52,999 nt of DNA, from contig JANWXW010000109.1 in the NCBI GenBank assembly GCA_025057315.1, positions 1 to 52,999 of the forward strand, read 5' to 3'. A model generated the notes under the pieces. It was not told where the DNA came from. It searched no databases and saw nothing but the letters and a program-made list of their open reading frames with translations. This stretch comes from Myxococcota bacterium. GTDB lineage: Bacteria; Myxococcota_A; Polyangia; Palsa-1104; JAEUJZ01. This document shows, piece by piece, positions 16,801 to 25,913 of the stretch; position 1 is the stretch's first letter; the number at the start of each line of letters is the position of its first letter. Both the position numbers and the translations under genes were made by a program.

Positions 16801-19800
16801 CGGCCTCCGCTCCGCGCGCGCACAGCTCCTGTCCGCGGCGGGCTAGCAGCGCCTCCAGCTCTGCCAGTCGGCCCAGCCGTTCCAAGATCCGCTCGGCTCC
16901 TGCAAGGACCAGCCGCACATCTGCATCCACCGCCAGCGCGCCAGCCTCATCCCCTTCGGTCTCCTGCTCCGCGCTGGAGGCGTGCTGCAGCGCCGCCTGG
17001 TAGGCCGCCAGCGCACGTTCCGGCGAGCCAACGTGCTTTTCCCACACCTCACCGCAGCGCAGCAGGGCATGCAAGGCGCGTGCGGGCGAGGTCGCAATGG
17101 CCCGATCCGCGGCCTTCTGCCATGCCTCTGCGGCGCGAGCGTAGGCCCGCTGCATCTCGTGCAGGCGGGCCATGCGATGGTACGGCTCGGGGTCGTCGTC
17201 GTCCTCGGCAGCCATGCTGGCATAGACGTCCAGCGCCTCGAAGCTCTTGCCGAGCTGCTGGTACAGCTCGCCCAGCTCCAGGAACATCGCCCGACGCGCT
17301 GGTCCTTTCGGCAGGCGCTCTTTGCTGCCCGAGCGGCGCCGCTCCAGCAGCCCCACCAGGTCGTTCCAGCGCCGGCCCTGGCGGTAGAGGCGTTCGAGTT
17401 GGGCGAGGGCCTCGTCGTTGGCCGGGTCGGCCCGCAGCACCTCCTGGTAGCGCCGCTCTGCATGGGCCAAGCGCCCGCGCTTCTCATCGCAGCGGGCCGC
17501 ATCGAGCAGCACCTGGATGGCGGTGTGTCCCTCCCCGGCTTCGCTGAGCGCGCTAGCAATGCTGTCTAGCAGCGCCACCACGCGCGCCGGGCCCTCGCTG
17601 TCGGTGGGTGCCTTCTGCGCCAGCCGATCCAGCTCGTGGCGCAGGCCGGGCCGCTCTGCCAGCAGCTCCTGACGGAGCGCCGGGTCATCCGGCGGCGGGA
17701 AGAAGGTAGCCCGGTAGGCCTGGCCCACAGCCTCGATGGCGCGCAGCACCTCGCCAGCGCCCTGCTCCCACAGGGCTGCCACGTGGAGCAGCCGCCGCTG
17801 CAGCAGCCGCGTGTCGCCGGCCGGGACGTTCCGTTCAGCCCGCGCGATCTCCTCCCAGGCCAGGTTGCCCAGGCGCTTTCCCAGCGAGAACAAGCGCCGG
17901 CGCAACTCCGCTTGCAGCTCGCTGCCCTCCTCGCACAAGGCCAGGGCCTTGAGGCAAGCGCGCATGGCGCGTGGGGGGTCGCCGCCGTGGTCGTCAAGCC
18001 ATATGGCGGTCTCGGCAGCCACCTCGCGTCGAGCCTGCTCTCCCTCGGCTCGATCGAGACGCCGCTGGTCCACCTGCAGCGCCTCCTTGATCTGCCCCGT
18101 GGCCAGCGCCAGGCGCCGGATCTCTGCCAAGGTCTCCCGAAAGGCCGCGGTGGCCTCCTCGCTGAGGCCACGATCGCGCTCGCCGCCGAGCTGGAAGGCG
18201 CGCAGCCGCTCATCCAGCGCGCCGCGCAGGTCGCCCAGCACCTGCTCGCGCAGCCGGGCACAGGTCCCCAGCAGGCGGTGCAGCACGACAGCCATCTCCT
18301 CGCTCCCGGCGCCGCGCCGGCTGCACAGGTCGTCTACCAGCCCGTGCAGGACGTGGAGAAGTTCGCGGCTAAGCGGCTGCACCTCGGGCGACCCATCACG
18401 CGCCAGCTTGCCCAGGAGCACGAGCAGGGCCTCTAGCAGCACCTGACCATCGCTACCGGGGGTAGTCAACTCCACGGCACCCTCGGCACCGGACGGCAGC
18501 CCACCGCGCAACAGCTGAAACGCCCCCTTGCGGTCAGCCAGGCGCTGCTCCAACAGCTCAGCCGCTGCCAGAATCGCGTCCCGTGGGGGCCGGCGCCCTT
18601 GAGCCCGGGCCCCCTCCACGCGGGCGATGTGCACCTGGCACAGTTCGGCCCATAGCCCGCCGCGCTCGGCCACCTCCGTGAGCTGCGTCAGCGGTGCGAC
18701 CTCAGGTGCCAGCTCGTAGGCCCTGCGGCGCAGCTCGAAGCCACGCCGCAGGTCCCCCTGCTTCTCCTCGCAGACCACCGCCACCTCCAGCAGGATGAGG
18801 GCGGCCCGCATCGGTTCGCCGCTGGTCATGCGCAGACGCTCGTCGAGCAGGCCGACCACCTCGTCCCATCTGCCGGCTTCGGCATGCAGCTCGCTCTGCG
18901 CATCCAGCGCCTGCGCCACCAGGCGACTTGCCTCTTGGTAAAGAAGGCTGTCCTCAGAGGCGGGGGGCAGCATCTCGACCACGCGCTGGTAGCTGAGCAG
19001 GGCCCGGCCCGCGTCACCAGCACGGTACCGCCACAGGGCAGCGATCTGCATCGCCACCTCCATGCGGTCCAGAGGGTCCTCGGTGAGCAGGAGCTCCCGC
19101 TCGGCATAGCGCGCAGCCTGGGCAAAGTGACCTAGCTCCTCGTGCAGCACGCGCAGCCGGTGATGGAGCTTGCGGTCGCACATTGGCGACTCGCTCTGAA
19201 CCTGCTCCAGCACTGCCACTGCACCCTCCTTGTCGTCGAGCCGCTGGGCGACCACATCGGCAAGCTGCAGGGCCCAGGACAGGCGCCATTCTGGGCTCTG
19301 GTCTGGCACCTGCAACAGCCGGCGCAGGGTGGCTGCCAGCTCGCGGAACTCGCCGCGCGCGCGCTGCAGTCGAGCCATTGCCTCCAGCGCCTCCAGGTCG
19401 CCCGGCCGCCGCCGCAGCACCTCGCCCCAGGCACGCAGCGCCCGCTCTTCGAGGCTGCGATCGCGCGGCTCTGCCATCATCGCACGGCCCAGGCGCCGGA
19501 AGGCCTCTTCGGAGGCGCGCGCATTCTTGGTGGCAGCTTCCAGCACTTGTAACTGCTCCTTCGGCCGCCCGGCGGCCCCCAGCACCTGCGCCAGCGCCAG
19601 CAGGATTGCCTCCTGGTCGGGCCCGGGGGGACACAGACGCGCCGCCTTTTCCAGATGCTGCACGGCGCGGTCCAGGTCGCCGATTTCCTCGCACAGGCGC
19701 GCCGCCCGTTGATGCAGGGGCAGCTTCTCCTGCGGAGTGGGGGCGACCTTGAGGGCCGACTCCACGGCCTCCAGTTGCCCGGTCGGGTCGCCCAGGATCT

Positions 19801-21697
19801 CCAGCGCCTCGATGAGACGTCGCAGGGCCTCACGGTCCGATGGAAGCTCGCGCAGCAGCGCGCCGCAAGCCCAGGCCAGCGGCTCGGCGGCGTCGGGGCG
19901 CCCGGTGCACAGGGCCACCAGCCGCCGCAGCAGGCTCAGCCGCTCGGCGCGTCCGGTGGCAGCCCCGGCCATCCGACGCAGGGCGTCGATCTGCCCGGGC
20001 ACGTCACCAAGTAGCTCGCGCAGGTCGCACAGTGCCCTGAGTGCCGGCCCGTCCCCAGGCGCAAAGAGCAGCAGCTCCTCGTACAGCGCAACGGCGCGCT
20101 CATGCTCATGCTGCTCCCGGTGCAGCTGCGCCAGCCGCCGCAGCAGTTCCACCCGGGTGCCGGTGGCAGAGGCTGGGGTACGGTCCAGCTCGGCCTGCAA
20201 CTCCGCTACCTGAAGCTGCACGCGGCTGAGCCGTTGCCCGAGTCGCCGTAGCTCCGCCTGCGAGCGAGCGCTGGGAAATGTCTCGTCGATGCGGCGCCAG
20301 GCGTCCACGGCGGCGGCAAGGTCGCCCAGCTTGCGCTCGTACAGGTCTGCCAACTCCTCCAGGAGCTGCAGGTGGGCCCGGGGCGCGATCTCCTCGGCAC
20401 GCAGCAACGCCTCCAGCCGCATCTCGTGGGCTCGCGCCAGCGACGCCAGGTCGCGACGTCCGCTGTGGTACTCGCACAGGCGACGGAAGGCTTCCTGGTG
20501 GAGCGGGTCCTCGGACAACACCTGCTCCAGCGTCTCCACATAGCGGGGCAGCGCTCCGGCCCGGCGGTACATGTCAGCGGCCTGCAGGAGCAGGGCCGCC
20601 CGCTCCTGGGGCAATGCAGCCTCCGCGGCATCCTCACGCAGCAGGTCCGCGAGGCCGACCTGGTCCTGTTCAGCCTCCAGCAGCCGCCTAAGCGCTCCGC
20701 GCGTCTGCTGCCACTCCTCGACCGTCTCGGCCTCCTCCAAGCCGGCGCGGCAGGCTGCGATGGCCTCGCGGCGCTGCTCGGGCCGCAGAGCACTCTCCCC
20801 GGCCGTGCCGGCCAGCAGCGTTAGCAGCTTGAGCGCACGCCGTGGCACGCGCGCACCGGTGCGATACAGGCGCAGCAGCTCTGCCTCCCGCGCCGGCGAA
20901 GGGAGGCTCTCATACAGGCGCTCCAGGGCTACCGCGGCAGAGATGTTATGCGGGCAGGCACCCAGAGCCCGACGCAGGTAGCGCACCGCCTCCTCACGCG
21001 CCGCCTCCGAGATGGACCCATCGGGATGGCCGTGGACGCGTCGTTGCGCTAGCTCCAAATAGAGGTGACTGGCCTGCACCGACGGGTCCTCTCCCTCATC
21101 CGGCAGATAGTCGGGCGAGACCAACGCCTCGGCCAGTGTCTCCAACAGCGCATCTGGCAGCGGCGTCTCTGGTGGAACACCGGCCATGGCCCGCCGCAGG
21201 AGCCGAGCTGCTCCGACCGGATCCCGCTGCTGATCGAGCTTGAGACGGGCAAACTCGAGCACCAGGTCGAGGGGCAGACCTGGCCCCCGGGCCCCCTCCA
21301 GTTCCAGCTCAAACAGACGGCCCACCATGGCCACATCGCCCAGGGCGCGGTAGATGGCGCGGCCGCGGGCGAGCACCCCTGGCTCGTCGGGGTCGAGCTT
21401 GTAGGCACGCTGATAGTGGACCAGGGCCCCATCGAGGCGTCCCAGATCCTCCTCGAAGATCTGCCCCAGCTCGAACTCCAGCCGGGCGCGCAGGCGACGG
21501 TTGCTGGGCTCCGAGTCGCCCGCCACAGCCAGGGCGCGCCGAATCAGCCGGACCGCCCCGGCCACATCGCCAGCAGCCCGCAGGGCACGAGAGGTGGTCA
21601 CCGCCTCCAGGACCTCTGCCTCCCCCCCTGGGCGCGAGGGGGCCGCCGGCTCACCGGCTCCGCGGGGCGGCTCTGAAGGCATGGCAGGGGGAGGCAT
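13841..21697 (-). CDS. Giant (2618-residue) tetratricopeptide-repeat protein
   Basis: A single 7.86-kb frame. No signal peptide is visible; it starts MPPPAMPSEPPRG, with ATG at 21682 as an alternative start. From about residue 25 to 2370 the sequence is almost entirely helix pairs with the TPR pattern (for example ALVHYQRAYKLDPDEPGVLA, LYEELLLFAPGDGPALRALC, HAERRYQEVLRADPANDEAL), many with the W/L-x-x-A-x-x-x-P spacing. The last ~244 residues (2375-2618) form a distinct non-TPR segment containing PPTALVVAPGLWELPPAGAL, FHPRHVRHANEAVAAWRRDL and AANRAGLLVCGDL. From memory this segment also ends other long myxobacterial TPR proteins; its role is unknown. Such proteins usually act as protein-interaction scaffolds. 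The gene is transcribed alone. Its start is separated from the divergent lipoprotein gene by 317 bp. Confidence 0.9.
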   Translation of the reverse strand: MPPPAMPSEPPRGAGEPAAPSRPGGEAEVLEAVTTSRALRAAGDVAGAVRLIRRALAVAGDSEPSNRRLRARLEFELGQIFEEDLGRLDGALVHYQRAYKLDPDEPGVLARGRAIYRALGDVAMVGRLFELELEGARGPGLPLDLVLEFARLKLDQQRDPVGAARLLRRAMAGVPPETPLPDALLETLAEALVSPDYLPDEGEDPSVQASHLYLELAQRRVHGHPDGSISEAAREEAVRYLRRALGACPHNISAAVALERLYESLPSPAREAELLRLYRTGARVPRRALKLLTLLAGTAGESALRPEQRREAIAACRAGLEEAETVEEWQQTRGALRRLLEAEQDQVGLADLLREDAAEAALPQERAALLLQAADMYRRAGALPRYVETLEQVLSEDPLHQEAFRRLCEYHSGRRDLASLARAHEMRLEALLRAEEIAPRAHLQLLEELADLYERKLGDLAAAVDAWRRIDETFPSARSQAELRRLGQRLSRVQLQVAELQAELDRTPASATGTRVELLRRLAQLHREQHEHERAVALYEELLLFAPGDGPALRALCDLRELLGDVPGQIDALRRMAGAATGRAERLSLLRRLVALCTGRPDAAEPLAWACGALLRELPSDREALRRLIEALEILGDPTGQLEAVESALKVAPTPQEKLPLHQRAARLCEEIGDLDRAVQHLEKAARLCPPGPDQEAILLALAQVLGAAGRPKEQLQVLEAATKNARASEEAFRRLGRAMMAEPRDRSLEERALRAWGEVLRRRPGDLEALEAMARLQRARGEFRELAATLRRLLQVPDQSPEWRLSWALQLADVVAQRLDDKEGAVAVLEQVQSESPMCDRKLHHRLRVLHEELGHFAQAARYAERELLLTEDPLDRMEVAMQIAALWRYRAGDAGRALLSYQRVVEMLPPASEDSLLYQEASRLVAQALDAQSELHAEAGRWDEVVGLLDERLRMTSGEPMRAALILLEVAVVCEEKQGDLRRGFELRRRAYELAPEVAPLTQLTEVAERGGLWAELCQVHIARVEGARAQGRRPPRDAILAAAELLEQRLADRKGAFQLLRGGLPSGAEGAVELTTPGSDGQVLLEALLVLLGKLARDGSPEVQPLSRELLHVLHGLVDDLCSRRGAGSEEMAVVLHRLLGTCARLREQVLGDLRGALDERLRAFQLGGERDRGLSEEATAAFRETLAEIRRLALATGQIKEALQVDQRRLDRAEGEQARREVAAETAIWLDDHGGDPPRAMRACLKALALCEEGSELQAELRRRLFSLGKRLGNLAWEEIARAERNVPAGDTRLLQRRLLHVAALWEQGAGEVLRAIEAVGQAYRATFFPPPDDPALRQELLAERPGLRHELDRLAQKAPTDSEGPARVVALLDSIASALSEAGEGHTAIQVLLDAARCDEKRGRLAHAERRYQEVLRADPANDEALAQLERLYRQGRRWNDLVGLLERRRSGSKERLPKGPARRAMFLELGELYQQLGKSFEALDVYASMAAEDDDDPEPYHRMARLHEMQRAYARAAEAWQKAADRAIATSPARALHALLRCGEVWEKHVGSPERALAAYQAALQHASSAEQETEGDEAGALAVDADVRLVLAGAERILERLGRLAELEALLARRGQELCARGAEAERVDLLRRRLRLLRERLPRDESNRARTLACLEELADLLPDDDEILQQLGQLAADAGERGRMRQLMQRRAEAAERRGEPAKRQAELWTQAARLALQENALAEAEACLDRALQLHPHDEESLATLAELRRQQGDLAGHVQALEELAAHGSDANRVAQALLQAAQVRYRELSDAGAARALLERLMEHLPASEAWPSEVGAQAVALLADLALAAGDEEAAARYARQELSLGCAGPARAAELHTRIGQIESRRQNIAEAESHLRAALATQPGRLDATRALVDLLTQDLRDDAAAQSEALLRQALEVPPEPLADGDRASLLRQLADAQAALGRTAEALACLLRAEELAPGGPQEHLTLGELAFSLGQHEVAARHLGALASSGDHRDALPSQVLAMALTHAARSCAVLGRDAGEIRALLDEALRRAPDHEEAEAELLHLLLADGAPAAAAEEALGLLTRQAARRAADGDRVAAAERYRQAARVALVRLGDRRRARQILDSAAASLAAGDEDRSLRAELKEALLELARDSGELDEARRCAEELVELAPDGATRARRRQQLADLLLEMGERDQALAQLRAALADTPTHLPLLVRLARLLPDHEAVALLEERLPRLGPEAPAEEQAEAWALLGTLQGRCGNGRAAAAAYDRAVLAATGLGAERVRALRREALATADLADPEAAARHLAALRVESPLDRDLLEILARLQAQQGHLGAAWRARQVLAAVHGAPPPKEPPSPVATGATLEEEEHACLGDSPARVLAEVLATLWEGVVAARAPGPDALGVGQPDRLPPSESSPDVVVRGFALACRVLNNRKALLYRSSQPGPVVPQICAHPPTALVVAPGLWELPPAGALFLLGRSVELLRPEYILAEALSREELARLLGLALRAFHPRHVRHANEAVAAWRRDLPYRTVKRLSDLFREHPDVQFSTGAWRRAVRRAANRAGLLVCGDLCAARAMLEQMGGEETSADVEDLALFWLSDQGGKMAERLRPP

Positions 21698-22014
21698 GGG
21701 AGTCAGGGCGGACCCAGCCGCCCGGCGGTCTTATCACGGTATCATGAGTGGCCCTTGTCGTGAAGAACCTCGGAGGGCAACAAGGCCTTTGCGGCATCCG
21801 CCCGGGAGCCATTCGGCCATCCATGTCCTTTTGCGTTGCGCATTTTCTATACATTCCCCTATTTCTTTGCGCATTCTTTGCATGCGTCCTGGGTGCCTTT
21901 TGCTGCGCTTGGCCTGTCCCCCTGGTGGACCCGACACCCCATCCAGAAGCAGGCAGAGGACAGACACAGAAAAAGTAGAGCCAGCGCCCCGCAGTTGGCC
22001 TATGCTGGCCGCGC
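21698..22014. promoter_or_regulatory. 317-bp divergent promoter region
   Basis: This separates the giant TPR gene (minus) from the lipoprotein gene (plus). Bases 21825-21885 are comparatively A/T-rich. TTGCGCATT occurs exactly at 21836-21844 and 21867-21875, 31 bp apart (about three helical turns), which would suit cooperative regulator binding. No gene is supported. Confidence 0.4.
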
Positions 22015-22647
22015 ATGCGGACCGTGGTGGTGAGCCTGGCGGCCTTGCTTGCCGCAGCCGGCGGCTGCTCGCAGGACGAGGAGCTGGGGGACGACCTCGC
22101 CCAGGTGGACGCCGGTTCCGATCCGGACGCCGAGGGCGAAACCGGGCAGCCAGGGCTGCCGTGTGTGACCTCGCTGTCGTGCGAGGCGCGCGAGGCCGAC
22201 ACCGAGTGCGGTGTGCTGGGTGAGACCGGTCTGCGGCCGCCGGAGCGGGGTGCCCCCTACTGCTCAGACAGGCGTTCGCGCGACCGGTGCCATTGCGACC
22301 TGCTCCGCTGCTCCGGACGGCATCCCCTGTGCCCCGGGACTTACCGCCTCTCTTTCCGCGAGCGCCTGGTGGCTGGTTGCGATGGCGTGCCCGGGCAGCT
22401 GGGCGGGACTTGTCCGGCGGTATGGAACGTGCTGGAGCTGGTCCCGCAGGGCCTGGTGCTGGCGGAGCGAGCGCTGCTCAACACCCAGCTCAGCTGGGAC
22501 TTTGCCGACTATGCCCAGCAGGTAACGCTGACCGGGACCACGCCCGTGCGCCTGGTGGTCCAGCAGTATGCCTGGTTCCGCGACGTGTCCGGCGCTGGAC
22601 ATGCTGGCCGGGTCGAGGTGAGCCACGCGCGCATTGCGCTGGAATAG
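22015..22647 (+). CDS. Secreted Cys-rich protein, possible lipoprotein
   Basis: A 210-residue protein of unknown family. Residues 1-18 are a signal sequence ending AAAGGC, an imperfect lipobox (Cys18), followed by an acidic tether (QDEELGDDLAQVDAGSDPDA). The middle is Cys-rich (CVTSLSCEAREADTECGV, then CSDRRSRDRCHCDLLRC), probably disulfide-bonded outside the cytoplasm, and the end is beta-rich. It is followed 42 bp later by another exported protein gene on the same strand, so the two probably form an operon. No function is proposed. Confidence 0.75.
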   Translation: MRTVVVSLAALLAAAGGCSQDEELGDDLAQVDAGSDPDAEGETGQPGLPCVTSLSCEAREADTECGVLGETGLRPPERGAPYCSDRRSRDRCHCDLLRCSGRHPLCPGTYRLSFRERLVAGCDGVPGQLGGTCPAVWNVLELVPQGLVLAERALLNTQLSWDFADYAQQVTLTGTTPVRLVVQQYAWFRDVSGAGHAGRVEVSHARIALE

Positions 22648-22689
22648 ACGCCCATCCACGATGGATGTAAAGTGGCACAGTAGGAGTCT

Positions 22690-23430
22690 GTGCCTGCCTC
22701 CATGAGGCCCTCCAGGATCCGCCTTTCTCTCCGGTGCACCGGCAGGCTGGCTGCCTCGGCTGCCCTCGCCATCGTGCTGTTCCAACGCGGCTGCGACGAG
22801 GCACCAAGCGCCCGCGTACAGGTCCATGGCGTGCCTGCTCGGGTCGCCTCGCTCGAGGTCATGGTGATTGCGCTCGATTCGCGTTCCACCGAGAAGGTGT
22901 TGCGCCGTGAGGGACCGCCAGCGGGTTCGCTGGAACTGATGCTGCCGCCGGAGATGGAGGGTCCGATTGCGCTGGCGGGAGTAGCCTATGACGGCCGCCG
23001 CTGCGTAGTAGCTCTCGGCAGCCAGCGGCAGGGGCTGGCGCTGCGGCCCACCCCGGAGCTGGTGGCCTCTGCCTATGCCGCTGGGCGCTCTGGTTGCAGC
23101 CAGGGATCCCGACCGGTGTCCACGTTGGCCCTGTCACCCCTGTCCCGACCCGACTGCCGCGTGCGCATCCCCCTTATCGCAGAGGTGCAGCCGATGCAGG
23201 CCCCCCCTGGGGCCACGGTGCTCTTGCGTGGCTTTGCCTTCCGCCCCGGCCTGACGGTGACGGTGGCCAGCCAGGCCAGTCGGTCCGAGTGGCTGTCGCC
23301 AGGCGAGGTGCGGGTGACGTTGCCCACGGGGCTGCCGCCCGGACCGGTGAGCATCAAGCTGGTGAATCCCGACACCACGTTCGACCAGCGCGACGATCTG
23401 CTGACGATTGCCAGTGCCTCTCCCTCCTGA
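22690..23430 (+). CDS. Exported protein with IPT/TIG domain
   Basis: A 246-residue protein with an N-terminal hydrophobic signal (RLAASAALAIVLFQRGCDEA) that may be processed as a lipoprotein at the Cys. The C-terminal ~80 residues (IAEVQPMQAPPGATVLLRGF, then LPTGLPPGPVSIKLVNPD) are an IPT/TIG immunoglobulin-like domain, common in bacterial surface proteins. The GTG at 22690 is the longest start; the ATG at 22702 is an equally good choice because TAGGAG (22681-22686) lies between plausible spacings for both. It follows a Cys-rich exported protein gene and ends 140 bp from the convergent TonB receptor gene. Confidence 0.75.
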   Translation: MPASMRPSRIRLSLRCTGRLAASAALAIVLFQRGCDEAPSARVQVHGVPARVASLEVMVIALDSRSTEKVLRREGPPAGSLELMLPPEMEGPIALAGVAYDGRRCVVALGSQRQGLALRPTPELVASAYAAGRSGCSQGSRPVSTLALSPLSRPDCRVRIPLIAEVQPMQAPPGATVLLRGFAFRPGLTVTVASQASRSEWLSPGEVRVTLPTGLPPGPVSIKLVNPDTTFDQRDDLLTIASASPS

Positions 23431-23570
23431 GCCAGAAAGCCGGGTCAGGACGCCTCTGCTGATGGGGCTGGGCCCATTGGTAGACAGGTCCCACGCAGAT
23501 GGGCGCGTTTTCGCTTTGCAGAGGGGGGACCGGAGCCCGTCTGGGACTGCCGCCTGTGGGCTGGTTGGCT

Positions 23571-25913
23571 TCAGCGCGAGGGCAGCTGCCATTCCAGCCC
23601 GCCGAAAAGCTGGAGGAAGCCAGCGGGCTGGATGCCTGCGGGTGCACGGCTGGCGATGTAGACCTGGTTCGTCAGGTTCTTGCCGGCCAGGTAGGCTGTG
23701 AGGCCCAGGCGAGCCAGGGTGTAGCCGATGCGCGCATCGAGCAGGAGGTAGCCCGGCAACTCCCCCACCAGCCCGTCCGCCGAGGGGGTGGGTGTGGCGC
23801 CCTTGTCGGCAAACTGTGCCGAGACATAGGTCAGGCCGACCTGCGCACTGATGCCCACCGCATGGGCGAAGCGGACCTGGGCGTACAGCAGATGCTCGGG
23901 CGCATAGGGCAGGCGCACCCCATCGAATGGCCCGCCGACGGCGATTGCCAGCGGCAGGTAGGTGTAGTTCGCGTTGAGCGGCAGGGCGAAGCTTCGCGCG
24001 CCCAGGGCGCCGGCCAGGTCGAACGTGCCGCTCAGTTCCAGGCCTGCGTGCCGGCTGTGGCCGGTGTTGAACATGCCGCCCGAGACGGCGCCCCCCGCCT
24101 CGCTGGGCGGGATGATCTGGTTCTCGAACTCCAACAGGAACCCGGCGGCCTCGCCGTTCAGCCAACGTGCCAGCTGCAGCCGGGCCCCCAACTCGAAGTT
24201 CCACGACAGCTCCGGGTCGAGCTGCAGGTTCTGCCCCGTAGGCGAAACCGCGTCGCGCGAGCGGGGCGGCGCATAGCCGCGGTGCACGCCGCCAAAGAGC
24301 GTCAGCGGCTCCAGGACCCGGGCAGAGATGCCCAGCCCCGGGATAAGCGCCCAGGAGAACGCCGAGCCGCCCTGCTCCACGTCGCGGCCAACCAGCCCCC
24401 TGCCGGGCACGGACTCAGCGACGCGCAGCACCGTGCGGCTGCTCCAGAAGGTCTCCAGACGCAGGCCAGGGGTGATGAACAGGCGGTCCCACAGGATGAA
24501 GCGATGTTGCACTGCGGCAGCCACGGCATAGCCGTCGCGCACCTCGTCATCGTGGATATCGCCTGCTCTGGCTGTTGGGAAGCTTGTCACCCGAACCTGG
24601 TCGCGGGCACGCTCGTAATGAAAGCGCCACAGTGCGGTCAGCTCGCCGCTCAGCACGCGCGGGGCGGACCAGCTCCAGGTGAGGCGCGGCTCCACGCCAG
24701 CCACGCCGTAGATGCGGTCGCGAATGGCCGCCTCCGGACGGAAGAAAATCGATCCTCCGGTGTCATCCGGCAGGATGCCTGCATCACCCGGCGGGCCACA
24801 GCGGCCGGTCGCGTCGCAGATGCGCTCGTAGGCGAGGCCTCGGTCTGCGCGGTCAAAGATCTGGCGGCGCCAGGCGCGTTCGGTCTGGTAGGCATAGGCC
24901 GAGGTCTGCAGCAGCAAGCGCGGACCGAACAGGTGCTGGTGCGTCAGGCCAAGCGCGTAGCGGCGTATCTCAAAGCGATCGTGGGTTGCCAGGTTCAGCG
25001 TGGGGTCGGTCTGGTACTGCGGGGTGGTCAGGCCCAGGTAGGTGGCGGCCGAGCCCTCGTCGTACAGGGCAAGCTTGAGGATGAGCGTCGAGGAGGAGGT
25101 GAGCCTCAGCCGCAGCTTGCCGCCCAGGTCCGTCAGCGCCAGGTTGAGCGCCCGCGGCCCGTCGAAACGGCGGTGGATGAGGTCCAGCCGCCAACCCACC
25201 GGGCCATGCGTGGCACCCACCCCGGCGCGCGCCAGCAGGTAGTTGAACGAGCCGTAGCGGATGTCGGCCTCGGCACCAAATCGTGGCGGCGGGTCTCGCG
25301 TGATGAAGTTGACCAGACCGCCGATGGTCTGGGGGCCCCAGAGCACCTGTCCGCTGCCCTTGACCACCTCGATGCGCTCCATGCGCTCGATGGGCGGGGT
25401 GTAGTACATTTCCGGCGCGCCATACGGGTTGAGCGACACCGGCATGCCGTCCTCGAGGATGAGCACCTTGCGGCTGCGGTTGGGGTCGAGGCCGCGGATA
25501 CCCAGATTCAGGCGCAAGCCCATCGGGTCCTCGCCGATCACGTTCAGCCCGGGCACGGTGCGCAGCACGTCGGCGCCGCTCTGGGGCGCCAGCTGGCGCA
25601 GGTCTTCCTTGCGCACCAGCTGCGCGGTGCCCGGAATGTGCTCCAGCGCCCGGGGGGCACGGCCGACCACCTCTACCGTCGGCGTCACCCACAGATCTAG
25701 GCGACGCCTGGGCGGCCGAGGCGGTGGCTCAGCCGACGGAGCTGGCGCGGCCGCTGCAGGGGGTGCCCGGTCCGGGGAAGGTGCCTGAGCCGCAGGTCCA
25801 GGCGAGACCTGAGCCGGAGCAGGGTCCGCAGGCCGGTCTCCTCGGCCAGCAGCCGACGCCAGCGAACAGAACAGCAGCGTGCAGGCTATGCCCGCGAGCC
25901 GTGCGCGGATCAA
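23571..25913 (-). CDS. TonB-dependent outer-membrane receptor (FecA-like)
   Basis: A 780-residue outer-membrane protein. It has a signal peptide (residues 1-21, ending ASA), a long Pro/Ala linker, a periplasm-facing segment (DLWVTPTVEVVGRAPRA) that may serve as the TonB box, and a plug domain with VLILEDGMPVSLNPYGAPEM and VVKGSGQVLWGPQTIGGLVN, both characteristic of FecA-type siderophore or iron-citrate receptors. The barrel follows and ends with the sequence QLFGGLEWQLPSR. The start is TTG at 25913, overlapping the upstream imelysin-fusion stop by 4 bases, with GAGGGGG as ribosome-binding site. It is the last gene of a Fur-box operon, which supports iron or haem uptake. The substrate cannot be read from sequence. 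Confidence 0.92.
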   Translation of the reverse strand: MIRARLAGIACTLLFCSLASAAGRGDRPADPAPAQVSPGPAAQAPSPDRAPPAAAAPAPSAEPPPRPPRRRLDLWVTPTVEVVGRAPRALEHIPGTAQLVRKEDLRQLAPQSGADVLRTVPGLNVIGEDPMGLRLNLGIRGLDPNRSRKVLILEDGMPVSLNPYGAPEMYYTPPIERMERIEVVKGSGQVLWGPQTIGGLVNFITRDPPPRFGAEADIRYGSFNYLLARAGVGATHGPVGWRLDLIHRRFDGPRALNLALTDLGGKLRLRLTSSSTLILKLALYDEGSAATYLGLTTPQYQTDPTLNLATHDRFEIRRYALGLTHQHLFGPRLLLQTSAYAYQTERAWRRQIFDRADRGLAYERICDATGRCGPPGDAGILPDDTGGSIFFRPEAAIRDRIYGVAGVEPRLTWSWSAPRVLSGELTALWRFHYERARDQVRVTSFPTARAGDIHDDEVRDGYAVAAAVQHRFILWDRLFITPGLRLETFWSSRTVLRVAESVPGRGLVGRDVEQGGSAFSWALIPGLGISARVLEPLTLFGGVHRGYAPPRSRDAVSPTGQNLQLDPELSWNFELGARLQLARWLNGEAAGFLLEFENQIIPPSEAGGAVSGGMFNTGHSRHAGLELSGTFDLAGALGARSFALPLNANYTYLPLAIAVGGPFDGVRLPYAPEHLLYAQVRFAHAVGISAQVGLTYVSAQFADKGATPTPSADGLVGELPGYLLLDARIGYTLARLGLTAYLAGKNLTNQVYIASRAPAGIQPAGFLQLFGGLEWQLPSR

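Noticed and set aside
23499..25700. A 733-codon plus-strand frame
   Set aside because: It is the antisense shadow of the TonB receptor; the product has no domain features and is rich in Gln/Arg/Ala.
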